A DNA stretch of 22,859 nucleotides from an uncultured bacterium (GCA_905215625.1 CAJMQQ010000046.1:1-22859); one strand, 5' to 3'; counted from the first letter of the stretch, positions 1-7,940 are shown. The notes: generated by a model from the letters alone, not told the origin. Translations and numbers: made by a program.

Positions 1-1519
1 CGGTAAAATAAATTTCTTTATAATCCCCTTCTAAATCTGTTTTTCCGCAATAGAGGTGTTCGCTCTTATCAGACTGTCCTGCGGAAAATAACTGTTCCAC
101 CTCCAGAAGCTGTTCTTTTATACTCTCATCATCCCCGCCTGCCGGCTTTAAATTGTCTAATATACCGGATTCCAGAGGAAGTTCCTTTGTGATATTTTCT
201 ACTGCCGCATTGTTACTGGAGACAACCAGAATGCTGTAATCATTGATTTTATCGTCTTTTAGAGAATACCAGCCGGGAATATATCTGGAATATTTTCCGT
301 TTTCCTTGTCCCCATGTAAAAATTTATGCTTTTCGAAAGCCGTATCCGGATCGTCATAAGCCGCAAGACATTTTGCCTTTTCTACAATGTGATTGGCTAT
401 AATCTCTTTTAAAAGCGTCGTTTTACCTGTCCCAGGAGGGCCGTTGACTGAAAATGCCTCTCTTTCCTTATCTGCCGCAGCATTAATTGCCACCTGCTGC
501 ATCAAAGCAGGCATATACCTGGAAGGCCATTTTCCCATCGGGGCACGTTTCATATTCAATTTCTTCAAAAGCAGCAGTTCCAGCTCTTCTTCACTGATGC
601 GGAGAAAATCACAGCGCTTTTCCCGAAATTCTGTTTCGTGTCCAGGACCGTTGATGTAATCAAGCAGGTATTGGGGCATTCCTTTCCTGCGGTTCTTAGT
701 TTTTTCATCAACCGTTTCCAGGTGAACCGCTTCTGACTCCATCCATTTTTTTACCATCTGTAAATCATTGGAAAAATAAGAACGGCTCAGACCAGAATAA
801 TTGTTTTCCCCGTATGCTTTTTTTGCTGCCTCGTCCTTAAAAAAGCATACTGAAATTCCGCAGTTATATTCTCCTTCCAGCATACCAAGGTACTCGTTTT
901 CCAGCCTGGCATAAAGCGCTTCTATCGCTTCTGACTCCACTTCTTCCGTTTCCGCTTTTCCGCTCTCAAACTCGTTTTCGAGAAAGTCCCGAAATACTTT
1001 GTCAATTTCATAAATCGTCTTCTGATACTCTTCTAATGACAATCCATCGGAAAGACGACCGCTTTCTTTGTTCTTTAACTGTCTGATCGCCCAGACAATT
1101 GAAGAAAGAGAAAAGGAATAAGGAATATAACGGCCATTTTCGTCTATCTGAAAGCTGGCTGCCACAATCTCATCATAACTTTTCTCCGGCATTTCTTCCA
1201 TGTCAGCGCCGATATATCTTGCAATCTGAGCAATACAAGATTCTCTCTTTATTTTCCCAAGGTAAACCGTAATGGTTCCCCAGGTTTTCATCTGGCAGCT
1301 TTCACATTCCTTCTGAATGACCTGGCAAAGAGACTGGCCTTTCTCCAGCTCCAAAAAAGCTTCTATCTGTTTCCCTGCCAGCTTTTTCTTATACTCTCTC
1401 AGTTTTCTCCTGGTATCTGCCGCATTCGTACACATCTCATAAGAATTCTGGCTGAGAAATTCCATTGTAAACCAATAGTCTAAAATTTTAACCGCATCTT
1501 GTACCTTTTCTGAGATCAT
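1..1519 (-). CDS. Superfamily 1 (DNA2/NAM7-like, AAA_11) helicase, N-terminal part; 3' end cut by window start
   Basis: The reading frame is open from ATG 1517-1519 to the window edge, giving about 506 residues without a stop. A Walker A motif, GPPGTGKT, lies at about residues 360-367, and SSNNAAVENI at about 433-442 matches helicase motif Ia of Upf1/DNA2-type SF1 helicases. The DExx box and later motifs would lie beyond the window. The 350 residues before the ATPase core are charged and helical, and I do not recognise a named domain in them. The start is supported by an AAGGAG site about 8 bases upstream. Proteins of this kind are nucleic-acid-dependent ATPases, often found in defence or mobile regions; that role is inference here. 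It follows the YHYH gene on the same strand after 143 bp containing a long inverted repeat. Confidence 0.8.
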   Translation of the reverse strand, partial: MISEKVQDAVKILDYWFTMEFLSQNSYEMCTNAADTRRKLREYKKKLAGKQIEAFLELEKGQSLCQVIQKECESCQMKTWGTITVYLGKIKRESCIAQIARYIGADMEEMPEKSYDEIVAASFQIDENGRYIPYSFSLSSIVWAIRQLKNKESGRLSDGLSLEEYQKTIYEIDKVFRDFLENEFESGKAETEEVESEAIEALYARLENEYLGMLEGEYNCGISVCFFKDEAAKKAYGENNYSGLSRSYFSNDLQMVKKWMESEAVHLETVDEKTKNRRKGMPQYLLDYINGPGHETEFREKRCDFLRISEEELELLLLKKLNMKRAPMGKWPSRYMPALMQQVAINAAADKEREAFSVNGPPGTGKTTLLKEIIANHIVEKAKCLAAYDDPDTAFEKHKFLHGDKENGKYSRYIPGWYSLKDDKINDYSILVVSSNNAAVENITKELPLESGILDNLKPAGGDDESIKEQLLEVEQLFSAGQSDKSEHLYCGKTDLEGDYKEIYFT

Positions 1520-1567
1520 ACGTGAAATCTCCTTGCTTCTCCCTTTTTATCCCTGCCAGATAAAATT

Positions 1568-1617
1568 TCAGCTTAGGCATGGGACTTACTTTCTAAGAAG
1601 CAATCTGCCTAAGCTGA
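1568..1617. repeat. 12-bp perfect inverted repeat with 26-nt loop between YHYH gene and helicase gene
   Basis: The arms TCAGCTTAGGCA (1568-1579) and TGCCTAAGCTGA (1606-1617) are perfect complements. On the minus strand the second arm is followed by an A/T-mixed stretch, not a clean run of T, so it is not a textbook intrinsic terminator. It sits after the stop of the YHYH gene and about 50 bases before the helicase start. It could be a weak terminator, an RNA-stabilising hairpin or a protein-binding site. The rest of the 1520-1662 gap shows only the helicase ribosome site. Confidence 0.6.
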
Positions 1618-1662
1618 TCGGAGCTAATTAATTTTCTAAATGAACCGTTTTTCTTTGAGCAG

Positions 1663-2226
1663 CTAATAGCAAACGCGATTCTCCGCATATCCCAAATCCA
1701 TATAATGCTCGTAATAAGCTGTCCAATCATCTCCAAATATCTGAGCTAAGTCTTCGTTGTTTTCTTTATAAACCGTTACATTAAATGTATCACAGGCTAC
1801 TCGCCCTTCTTTCATGCCGGATGTCAAAAAGTGTTCCAGCAAACGTTCCGCATCGTTTCCGAAGTTTTCGTATAAATCTTCATTATGTTCTGCATAATAA
1901 GCTGCATCAAATATTCTGTCTATGTGTTCAGGAATTGCTGCTTTTTCTGGTTCTTGTACTGGTGCGTTTTCTGCAGAATTGCCAGAATAACGGCTGTCAT
2001 ACGGACAAACCCCATTTTCGTGCAAATGTGCAGGATGACCGCCGCAATGGTAATGATAACTTCCAAGTCCGCTTTTGTTTTTATTATCCCGATGACCTCC
2101 TCTGGAATCTGTACGGCCACTATGAGCTTCTGCTATGCTCACATCATTTGTCCCCATTACCAGCTCTGGAACTGCGGTACATAATGATACTGCGGTCAGC
2201 AGCATGACTAACGTTTTCTTTCTCAT
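1663..2226 (-). CDS. Secreted YHYH-domain protein with two C-terminal tandem repeats
   Basis: The chosen start (ATG 2224-2226) gives 187 residues. An upstream in-frame ATG at 2280 would add 18 residues, but the chosen one has an AGGGGGA site at the right distance and begins a classic signal peptide (MRKK, then a hydrophobic stretch to about residue 25). After the signal comes a SYHYHCGGHPAHLHENG motif typical of the YHYH domain, rich in His and Cys and plausibly metal-binding. Two roughly 38-residue repeats follow, starting near FDAAYYAEHNEDL and FNVTVYKENNEDL, each ending in G..E.RV. Similar YY..NPDL-type repeats occur in surface proteins of gut Clostridia. The protein is probably exported; its function is unknown. 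It has its own promoter at 2299-2327. Confidence 0.8.
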   Translation of the reverse strand: MRKKTLVMLLTAVSLCTAVPELVMGTNDVSIAEAHSGRTDSRGGHRDNKNKSGLGSYHYHCGGHPAHLHENGVCPYDSRYSGNSAENAPVQEPEKAAIPEHIDRIFDAAYYAEHNEDLYENFGNDAERLLEHFLTSGMKEGRVACDTFNVTVYKENNEDLAQIFGDDWTAYYEHYMDLGYAENRVCY

Positions 2227-2298
2227 TCCTTTGTTCCCCCTATTGATTATGACAAAACGTATAATTTTTATTAAAACCAATCCGAATTTCTATGTAGT

Positions 2299-2327
2299 AT
2301 TATACTATATAAAAAAACAAAACTCAA
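2299..2327 (-). promoter_or_regulatory. Promoter of YHYH gene
   Basis: On the minus strand TTGAGT (2322-2327) and TATAAT (2299-2304) are separated by exactly 17 bases, and a T-rich spacer precedes the -10 box. Predicted transcription starts near 2292, leaving about 65 bases of leader before ATG 2226. This is a strong match to a housekeeping sigma factor promoter, from sequence only. The rest of 2227-2445 shows nothing else apart from a weak hairpin at 2420-2440. Confidence 0.7.
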
Positions 2328-2419
2328 CCGGAATGAGGTTTGGATATTTTCTCTAATATTTTTTGTTTTTCTTACTGTTCTCTGAATCGCATGGTTCTAC
2401 ACCTATTCTCATCTCAAAT

Positions 2420-2440
2420 TTCTTAAACAATCATTAAGAA
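2420..2440 (-). terminator. Weak AT-rich hairpin after the HAD gene
   Basis: TTCTTAA (2420-2426) and TTAAGAA (2434-2440) form a 7-bp stem with a 7-base loop, directly after the HAD stop codon at 2446. The stem is nearly all A-T and lacks a strong T tract, so efficient termination is doubtful. Confidence 0.3.
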
Positions 2441-2445
2441 TTAAT

Positions 2446-3354
2446 TTATACCAAATGATGAGGAACTCCGGAAGCAGAGCTCATAATTTTAGCTTTTTCT
2501 GTATCACGAATGCGGTCCGCCATCTTTTGAATCCGGTTTGTTATCCACATATATGCAGTGGTTCCTTCAGAATAATCAGCTTCTGCGTACATATCTACAC
2601 GTCCATTTTCACGCATCTGTTCTACTTGTTGCATAGCTTGTAAATCCCCTTTAGGATAAATAGCAAAAGTAGCTCCACCATTTTTCTTAACAACAGAAAA
2701 AGCCGGAATATCACTAGGGCCATCTGCTATATAAATCATATTCTCAAAATGAACACGTCTATTTTCTTCCGGAATTTTAGAATTTACTTCAATACCTTCA
2801 ATTTTACCGATTCCTTTGTTAATTTCAAATATTGCTCTTGTTTTTGAAGTATTGTCTACGGTGTAAAGCACTTCACTGATAACTAGATCTCCTTCTGAGT
2901 CCGGTGCTTCAAGAAGCTCACATCCCCAGATACCATCAACAAAAGGCATCAATTCAGAGCCTCGAATTATTTCGGCAAAACCTGTGCTAACAATATAATG
3001 TTCTACTTGGATACCATACTCAGCGTATTTTTTATCATCCTTAAACATCTTTTTTGTCTTTTCAAAAATTTCTGGAATACCTTTATAAAATCTCTGCTTT
3101 TTGCCGTATTCTCTAAGCTTGTGATTATTAAGCCCTTTTAAGGTTCCGTCATGTGCACACTTGATAAAATGATTCAAATAATATGTATCTTTATTTACAC
3201 GAATACCTTTCTTTACATATTCCTCTGGCTTCAAATTTACTTCTTTCCAAAAATCTGAAGACTGTATACCATATTCTTCAAAAATTGGATCCTGCATATA
3301 TCCATCCACAAGCGTTTTATCACAGTCCCAAATAACAGCAATAATATTTGCCAT
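2446..3354 (-). CDS. HAD-superfamily hydrolase (phosphatase-like)
   Basis: This 302-residue protein has all four HAD motifs: WDCDKT (nucleophile D10, acid/base D12), VSTG near 122-125, a Lys in TSKTRAI (K171), and YIADGPSD (D211, D215). The large insert between motifs I and II (residues 17-120) gives a cap domain of the phosphoserine-phosphatase-like kind. It should be a cytosolic, Mg-dependent phosphoryl hydrolase; the substrate cannot be read from the sequence. The start has an AAGGGG site about 9 bases upstream. It lies 131 bp downstream of the GmrSD-like gene on the same strand, in the same AT-rich stretch, so co-transcription is plausible. I saw no convincing promoter of its own. A defence-related role is inference from position only. 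Confidence 0.85.
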   Translation of the reverse strand: MANIIAVIWDCDKTLVDGYMQDPIFEEYGIQSSDFWKEVNLKPEEYVKKGIRVNKDTYYLNHFIKCAHDGTLKGLNNHKLREYGKKQRFYKGIPEIFEKTKKMFKDDKKYAEYGIQVEHYIVSTGFAEIIRGSELMPFVDGIWGCELLEAPDSEGDLVISEVLYTVDNTSKTRAIFEINKGIGKIEGIEVNSKIPEENRRVHFENMIYIADGPSDIPAFSVVKKNGGATFAIYPKGDLQAMQQVEQMRENGRVDMYAEADYSEGTTAYMWITNRIQKMADRIRDTEKAKIMSSASGVPHHLV

Positions 3355-3485
3355 AATACTTTTCCCCTTTTTTTCATTTTTCTCACATGGTGACAGTAGC
3401 TATACCATTTTTCTACAATATATTTTGACTCTATGGTAATTGGAGCTATATAAGAATACAATTTCTTTTACTGAAATTATAATAT

Positions 3486-6020
3486 TTAATACTTCTGTTT
3501 CAAATAAGGAACAAACACATCATAAAATTTTTTGCTCCATTCAGCATGAAATTTTGCCATCCGGGTCCAGTCTGATTCATTTTCAATGCTTACGTTTTCC
3601 AAATGAATAACAATATAAGAGCCCTTTGTATTCTCGCTTCGCTGCCACTCAATCTGATTGCCTAGTCTTTCTTCGATTTCAGTTTTATGTCTGTATAAAT
3701 AATCAAAAGCTTCTTTATTTCGCTTTTTATTGGAATTTGCAAGCATCAAATCTACTTTTGCTTTATTGTAATTTGCTATACAAGAAATGTTGAAACCACC
3801 AATACCAAAGAAACCACTCAGCCAGTTTTCTTTTGATGTTGTGCAACTAGAAAAACAACTGCGTCCTGTCCCATCATCATGTGCCTGTTGAATATATGGT
3901 AAAGCAAATGCCCAATATCGCCGACGCAGTTCATATCTTGTTCCTGCTTCTCGCGTGTTGTTTACCCCATTCACATCTCTAAGATAGAATATTAAATCTT
4001 CTTCGTTTGCCCCATATGCTTTAAAAAATTTATGCAGCATAGATATTTTTGTAGATGTATTGGTATTCTTTTCAATAAAAATATTTGTATCAATTTCAAG
4101 CGCATTTCTCAAATTTTGTGGCTTATTACTAACATAAACGTCTTCATTAGAATAGGCCAGTCTAGACAGAACAGATTTATCCTCTGCGTGAAGGATTTTT
4201 AAAATTTTTTCAACCATATCAATCCAACTCGTAACTGGCTGCTCTGTATTTTTATAACCAAATCGAACAATCTCACGACCGCTCAAATCAACATCATCAT
4301 ACAATGAGTAAGAATCCATTTGCTTTTCCGCAGGTTCGAAAGATGTTATTGGTAAACTCCATATAGTCAATGCCCTCTGCATCAAAATTTGATTACGTGC
4401 TTCTAACTCTGCAAGTCTCCAATGTTCTTGCTGGCTTATCCAATTGTTCAAATATAGATGACTGTCAGCAAAACCATCTTTCATATCACGTTTTTCTTTA
4501 AAGATACTATTGCTGTATTTGGCATTGTATCCGCTTAGCGTTAAATTTGCTATACGATGCTGCCACATTTCATGTATTTGTTCATAATCTTCACCTAGTT
4601 CTTTAACCCATGCGGGAGTGAGGTGTTGTGGCATAATATGTTCAACAGAATATACACCATCATCGAACTTTTTGTAAACATCCTGTGTTTCAACTGTACC
4701 AAAATTTTCAAAGCGTTCCAGAATGTATATCTTATTTTTACTGTTCATCTCGTAAACGGGACGAACCTCAAACGCTTCTACAAATTCCGTATCATCTGGG
4801 AATCTACCACGTTCTGATTTTGAACTTAGTGCATATTTAAATTTATCTAAATAATTTGCTTCTGTACCATCATACCTGATAATTTCACGATGTAACATTA
4901 AAAAAATCTTATTTAATGCATTTGTTGGAAGTTCACAAATTGTTCTGCGGAACAAATAGTTTTCTGTATAAAGAAAAATTTCTTTTACATCTTCAAGTGA
5001 AATTTTATCCATTGCTTGCAGCCGAAGAACCTCAAGGAAAAATGGTCTTGTAACGGTTGTTTCCAAACGATTTAAGCGATAAATACAAAAATTCAACTCC
5101 TTATCTGCTGTCTGACCCTTAAGCAGGACTTCATACCATTTAGCATAGTTCAAAAGTTCTTGTAATAGTGGCTCTGTTTCCGTTCCGCTCTCCTCTACAA
5201 AAGCCTTGAATGTGAAGTACACCTTATTCATAGAAGGAATAAGCTGTTGCTTTACACTAAGATAATCACGTACAAATATGCTTACATCATAATTTGTACA
5301 TAATTCAATTTTATTCCAATATTTCTCATAAAAGTCATTCTGCTGTTTCGTTGGTAACCCCATTAAAATGAAATTTCTAATTTTGTCTCCCTCACTTAAA
5401 GCAACCCCTGTAGAATTCAAACTTTCAAATATTAATTGAGGATTATCATCTTGATTTAATGTAATATTAATAATCTCTAACTTTGTAATTGCATCATAAA
5501 GTTCATCTAAAGTGACTTCTTCTTTTTGAATACGACTATAGAAATAATTATAGTTAATTGTTAAATTGGAATCCGGAATATGCTCAGATTCTTCATCAAA
5601 TAACTTTCCAAAAGCATGGCGATCATTCTTGACGGGTTTCAATTTAATCCTTGTATCATCATCCTGCCATTCATCAATCAAATAGGTCTTGTAAATTTTT
5701 TCAGCCAAATTATCCTTTGCTGGTATAAGAATGCCATTCTTCATTAAGTTATACATTGCCAATAAAAGTAAAGAAATCGTGGTCAATCGCTGCTGACCAT
5801 CAATCACAAGATATTCATTGAATTCCCCATCATTATGTACGGATACGATACTTCCAAAAAAATGGCTCTTCCGTTTACGTCTTATTACTTTAATCAAGTC
5901 ATCATATAGCTGCTTACAATTCTCTGTTTTCCAATCATAATTTCTTTGATATACAGGAATAATGAATCTCTTATCTGCCCCTTGCATATAGGAAACTAAT
6001 TTTGTTTCAGACCCTTTCAT
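3486..6020 (-). CDS. GmrSD-like type IV restriction protein (DUF262-DUF1524-DUF4268)
   Basis: With the start at ATG 6018-6020 the protein has 844 residues. The N-terminal DUF262 (GmrS, ParB/Srx-like NTPase) shows IPVYQRNYDW (21-30) and DGQQR (74-78). The DUF1524 (GmrD, HNH-like nuclease) shows VEHIMP (459-464) and a downstream H-x3-N...N...N-x2-F-x2-K set (H488, N492, N499, N504, F507, K510). Residues from about 715 to the end match DUF4268, an accessory domain of restriction-related proteins. Known GmrSD enzymes cut DNA carrying modified bases such as glucosylated hydroxymethylcytosine; the target here is unknown. An in-frame ATG at 6038 was rejected because it nearly coincides with the predicted transcription start and lacks a ribosome site, whereas ATG 6020 has GAAGGGG 8 bases upstream. 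The coding sequence is visibly richer in A and T than guaA next door, suggesting horizontal acquisition. Confidence 0.9.
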   Translation of the reverse strand: MKGSETKLVSYMQGADKRFIIPVYQRNYDWKTENCKQLYDDLIKVIRRKRKSHFFGSIVSVHNDGEFNEYLVIDGQQRLTTISLLLLAMYNLMKNGILIPAKDNLAEKIYKTYLIDEWQDDDTRIKLKPVKNDRHAFGKLFDEESEHIPDSNLTINYNYFYSRIQKEEVTLDELYDAITKLEIINITLNQDDNPQLIFESLNSTGVALSEGDKIRNFILMGLPTKQQNDFYEKYWNKIELCTNYDVSIFVRDYLSVKQQLIPSMNKVYFTFKAFVEESGTETEPLLQELLNYAKWYEVLLKGQTADKELNFCIYRLNRLETTVTRPFFLEVLRLQAMDKISLEDVKEIFLYTENYLFRRTICELPTNALNKIFLMLHREIIRYDGTEANYLDKFKYALSSKSERGRFPDDTEFVEAFEVRPVYEMNSKNKIYILERFENFGTVETQDVYKKFDDGVYSVEHIMPQHLTPAWVKELGEDYEQIHEMWQHRIANLTLSGYNAKYSNSIFKEKRDMKDGFADSHLYLNNWISQQEHWRLAELEARNQILMQRALTIWSLPITSFEPAEKQMDSYSLYDDVDLSGREIVRFGYKNTEQPVTSWIDMVEKILKILHAEDKSVLSRLAYSNEDVYVSNKPQNLRNALEIDTNIFIEKNTNTSTKISMLHKFFKAYGANEEDLIFYLRDVNGVNNTREAGTRYELRRRYWAFALPYIQQAHDDGTGRSCFSSCTTSKENWLSGFFGIGGFNISCIANYNKAKVDLMLANSNKKRNKEAFDYLYRHKTEIEERLGNQIEWQRSENTKGSYIVIHLENVSIENESDWTRMAKFHAEWSKKFYDVFVPYLKQKY

Positions 6021-6046
6021 TATTTGTGCCCCTTCCATTTTCTTCT

Positions 6047-6055
6047 ATTATACCA
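6047..6055 (-). promoter_or_regulatory. Extended -10 promoter of GmrSD-like gene
   Basis: The minus strand reads TGGTATAAT, an extended -10 (TG-n-TATAAT), with TATAAT at 6047-6052. The -35 region about 17 bases upstream (GTGAAG) is poor, which an extended -10 can offset. Predicted transcription begins near 6040, about 20 bases before ATG 6020. This supports the shorter start of the gene. Confidence 0.6.
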
Positions 6056-6115
6056 TAGAACACATAATACTTCACAGGAATACCTTTTTACAATGCTAAT
6101 AATAATTTTGTGCAG

Positions 6116-6162
6116 TTTTTTCGAAAAAAAATCTTGCTATTTCGACTATTATCGCATATAAT
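6116..6162 (+). promoter_or_regulatory. guaA promoter with A/T-tract UP-like element
   Basis: TTGCTA (6134-6139) and TATAAT (6157-6162) are 17 bases apart on the plus strand. Just upstream, T6 (6116-6121), CG and A8 (6124-6131) form a 14-bp palindrome whose A tract abuts the -35 box like an UP element. The predicted transcription start is near 6167-6169, giving a leader of about 115 bases before guaA. Confidence 0.7.
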
Positions 6163-6182
6163 GAAAGCGTACCAAAGATAAA

Positions 6183-6222
6183 AAAGAGATTGTACTTCAT
6201 TGTACAGTCTCTTTCATTTTTT
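6183..6222 (+). terminator. guaA: Terminator-like hairpin in the guaA leader (possible attenuator)
   Basis: AAAGAGATTGTAC (6183-6195) pairs with GTACAGTCTCTTT (6202-6214) over 13 bp with one G-U pair and a 6-base loop, followed by T6 at 6217-6222. It begins about 15 bases after the predicted guaA transcription start and lies 62 bases before the ATG, so transcripts must pass it to express guaA. A T run on the minus side makes it potentially bidirectional, but no minus-strand gene lies upstream to need it. I found no guanine riboswitch core or T-box here and no convincing antiterminator. Attenuation is inferred from the layout. Confidence 0.65.
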
Positions 6223-6283
6223 ACTAATGTTACAACTACTTACTTTTAAAATCTAAGAATTGCAAATCTGAAAAGGAGTTTCC

Positions 6284-7825
6284 ATGAACAGCGAAATGAT
6301 GATTGTTTTGGATTTCGGCGGACAGTACAATCAATTGATTGCCCGCAGAGTCCGCGAGTGCAATGTGTACTGTGAAGTACATCCCTACACTCTGGATTTG
6401 GAGAAGATCCGCCAGATGGCTCCGAAGGGAATTATTTTTACCGGCGGCCCTAATAGTGTTTATCTGGAAGAATCCCCCCACATTGCAAAAGAAATTTTCG
6501 AGATGAATATTCCGATTCTGGGTATCTGCTACGGTTCCCAGTTGATGTCCTATACCCTGGGGGGCGAGGTAGCGACTGCTCCAGTCAGTGAATACGGAAA
6601 GACAGAAGTAGAAGTAGATCCAACGTCGATTCTTTTTGAAGGGGTATCTCCTTCCACGATTTGCTGGATGAGCCATACGGACTATATTTCCCAGGTGCCG
6701 GAAGGATTCCGTATTACTGCCCATACCCCAGTCTGCCCAGTTGCAGCGATGGAGTGTGCAGAGAAAAATTTATATGCCGTACAGTTCCATCCTGAAGTGC
6801 TTCATACGGCAGAGGGCATGAAGATGCTGTCCAACTTTGTCAAGAAGGTCTGCAAATGCAGCGGAGACTGGAAGATGGATTCTTTTGTGGACAACGCGAT
6901 TCATGAAATCCGAGAAAAAGTAGGAACCGGCAAGGTGCTCTGCGCCCTGTCCGGCGGTGTAGATTCTTCCGTTGCTGCTGTTCTCCTTTCAAAAGCAGTT
7001 GGAAAACAGCTGACCTGCGTTTTCGTGGATCATGGACTTCTCCGCAAAAATGAAGGGGACGAAGTAGAAGAAGTATTTGGACCCAATGGAAATTACGATC
7101 TGAATTTTATCAGGGTAAATGCCCAGGAGCGTTTTTATAAAAAACTGGCTGGCGTAACCGAACCGGAGCAAAAGAGAAAGATCATAGGCGAAGAGTTTAT
7201 CCGCGTATTTGAAGAGGAAGCAAAAAAGATTGGTTCTGTAGACTTTTTAGTTCAGGGAACCATTTACCCAGACGTCATCGAGTCTGGTCTTGGTAAGTCT
7301 GCAGTCATCAAATCTCACCATAACGTAGGTGGACTTCCTGACTGTGTAGATTTTAAGGAAATTATTGAACCGCTGCGGATGCTGTTTAAGGATGAAGTCC
7401 GCGAGGCAGGTCTGGAATTAGGAATTCCGGAGTATCTGGTTTACCGTCAGCCATTTCCTGGACCAGGACTTGGCGTCCGTATTATAGGAGAGGTTACTGC
7501 TGAGAAAGTACGTATCGTTCAGGATGCAGACTACATTTATCGGGATGAAATTGCAAAAGCTGGCATTGCCCGCGATTTGAGCCAGTATTTCGCAGCACTT
7601 ACCAATATGCGTTCCGTAGGCGTAATGGGCGATTTTAGAACTTACGACTACGCAGTTGCCCTCCGTGCAGTCATCACTTCTGATTTTATGACTGCTGAGG
7701 CTGCTGACATTCCTTTTGAAGTCCTCCAGAAAGTGATGAACCGCATTGTCAACGAGGTTAAAGGGGTCAATCGGGTCATGTATGATCTGACAAGCAAGCC
7801 GCCGGGAACCATAGAATTTGAATAA
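6284..7825 (+). CDS. guaA: GMP synthase (glutamine-hydrolysing)
   Basis: The 513-residue length is normal for GuaA, which makes GMP from XMP, ATP and glutamine in the cytosol. The N-terminal class I amidotransferase has the nucleophile in GICYGSQ (C82) and the partner residues in QFHPE (H169, E171). The ATP pyrophosphatase domain has the PP-loop SGGVDSS (223-229). The C-terminal dimerisation domain ends in the typical DLTSKPPGTIEFE. An AAGGAG site lies 7 bases before the ATG. It is monocistronic, with its own promoter and a leader hairpin upstream and a strong terminator downstream. Nothing is missing. Confidence 0.98.
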   Translation: MNSEMMIVLDFGGQYNQLIARRVRECNVYCEVHPYTLDLEKIRQMAPKGIIFTGGPNSVYLEESPHIAKEIFEMNIPILGICYGSQLMSYTLGGEVATAPVSEYGKTEVEVDPTSILFEGVSPSTICWMSHTDYISQVPEGFRITAHTPVCPVAAMECAEKNLYAVQFHPEVLHTAEGMKMLSNFVKKVCKCSGDWKMDSFVDNAIHEIREKVGTGKVLCALSGGVDSSVAAVLLSKAVGKQLTCVFVDHGLLRKNEGDEVEEVFGPNGNYDLNFIRVNAQERFYKKLAGVTEPEQKRKIIGEEFIRVFEEEAKKIGSVDFLVQGTIYPDVIESGLGKSAVIKSHHNVGGLPDCVDFKEIIEPLRMLFKDEVREAGLELGIPEYLVYRQPFPGPGLGVRIIGEVTAEKVRIVQDADYIYRDEIAKAGIARDLSQYFAALTNMRSVGVMGDFRTYDYAVALRAVITSDFMTAEAADIPFEVLQKVMNRIVNEVKGVNRVMYDLTSKPPGTIEFE

Positions 7826-7844
7826 TCGGGGCATCGCTCTATGT

Positions 7845-7893
7845 AAAAAATCCGGAAGGAATCCTTTTGTTTTAGGAATCCTTCCGGATTTTT
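7845..7893. terminator. Bidirectional intrinsic terminator between guaA and uvrA
   Basis: A perfect stem of about 19 bp (left arm 7846-7864, right arm 7875-7893, GC-rich TCCGGAAGGA core) closes a 10-base loop. It is flanked by A6 on the left and T5 on the right, so it gives a U tract in both directions. It lies between the converging stops of guaA (7825) and uvrA (7941). Confidence 0.9.
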
Positions 7894-7940
7894 GCATCAG
7901 AAAATCTGCGAAAACAATCCGTAACCTTATCTCCCGCCGC

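Noticed and set aside
1785..2207. 140-residue plus-strand frame over the YHYH gene
   Set aside because: Antisense to a gene with a signal peptide, a known motif and repeats; its translation has no plausible domain.
2227..2280. Upstream ATG adding 18 residues to the YHYH protein
   Set aside because: The extension spoils the signal peptide and the downstream ATG has the better ribosome site.
3237..3461. 74-residue minus-strand frame overlapping the start of the HAD gene
   Set aside because: It overlaps the well-supported HAD gene in another frame and shows no recognisable domain or good ribosome site.
6021..6038. Upstream ATG of the GmrSD-like gene
   Set aside because: It lies at the predicted transcription start and has no ribosome site; the ATG at 6020 has GAAGGGG well placed.
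6060..6283. Guanine riboswitch or T-box before guaA
   Set aside because: I found neither the conserved purine-riboswitch junction and loops nor a T-box sequence; only a simple hairpin and T run.
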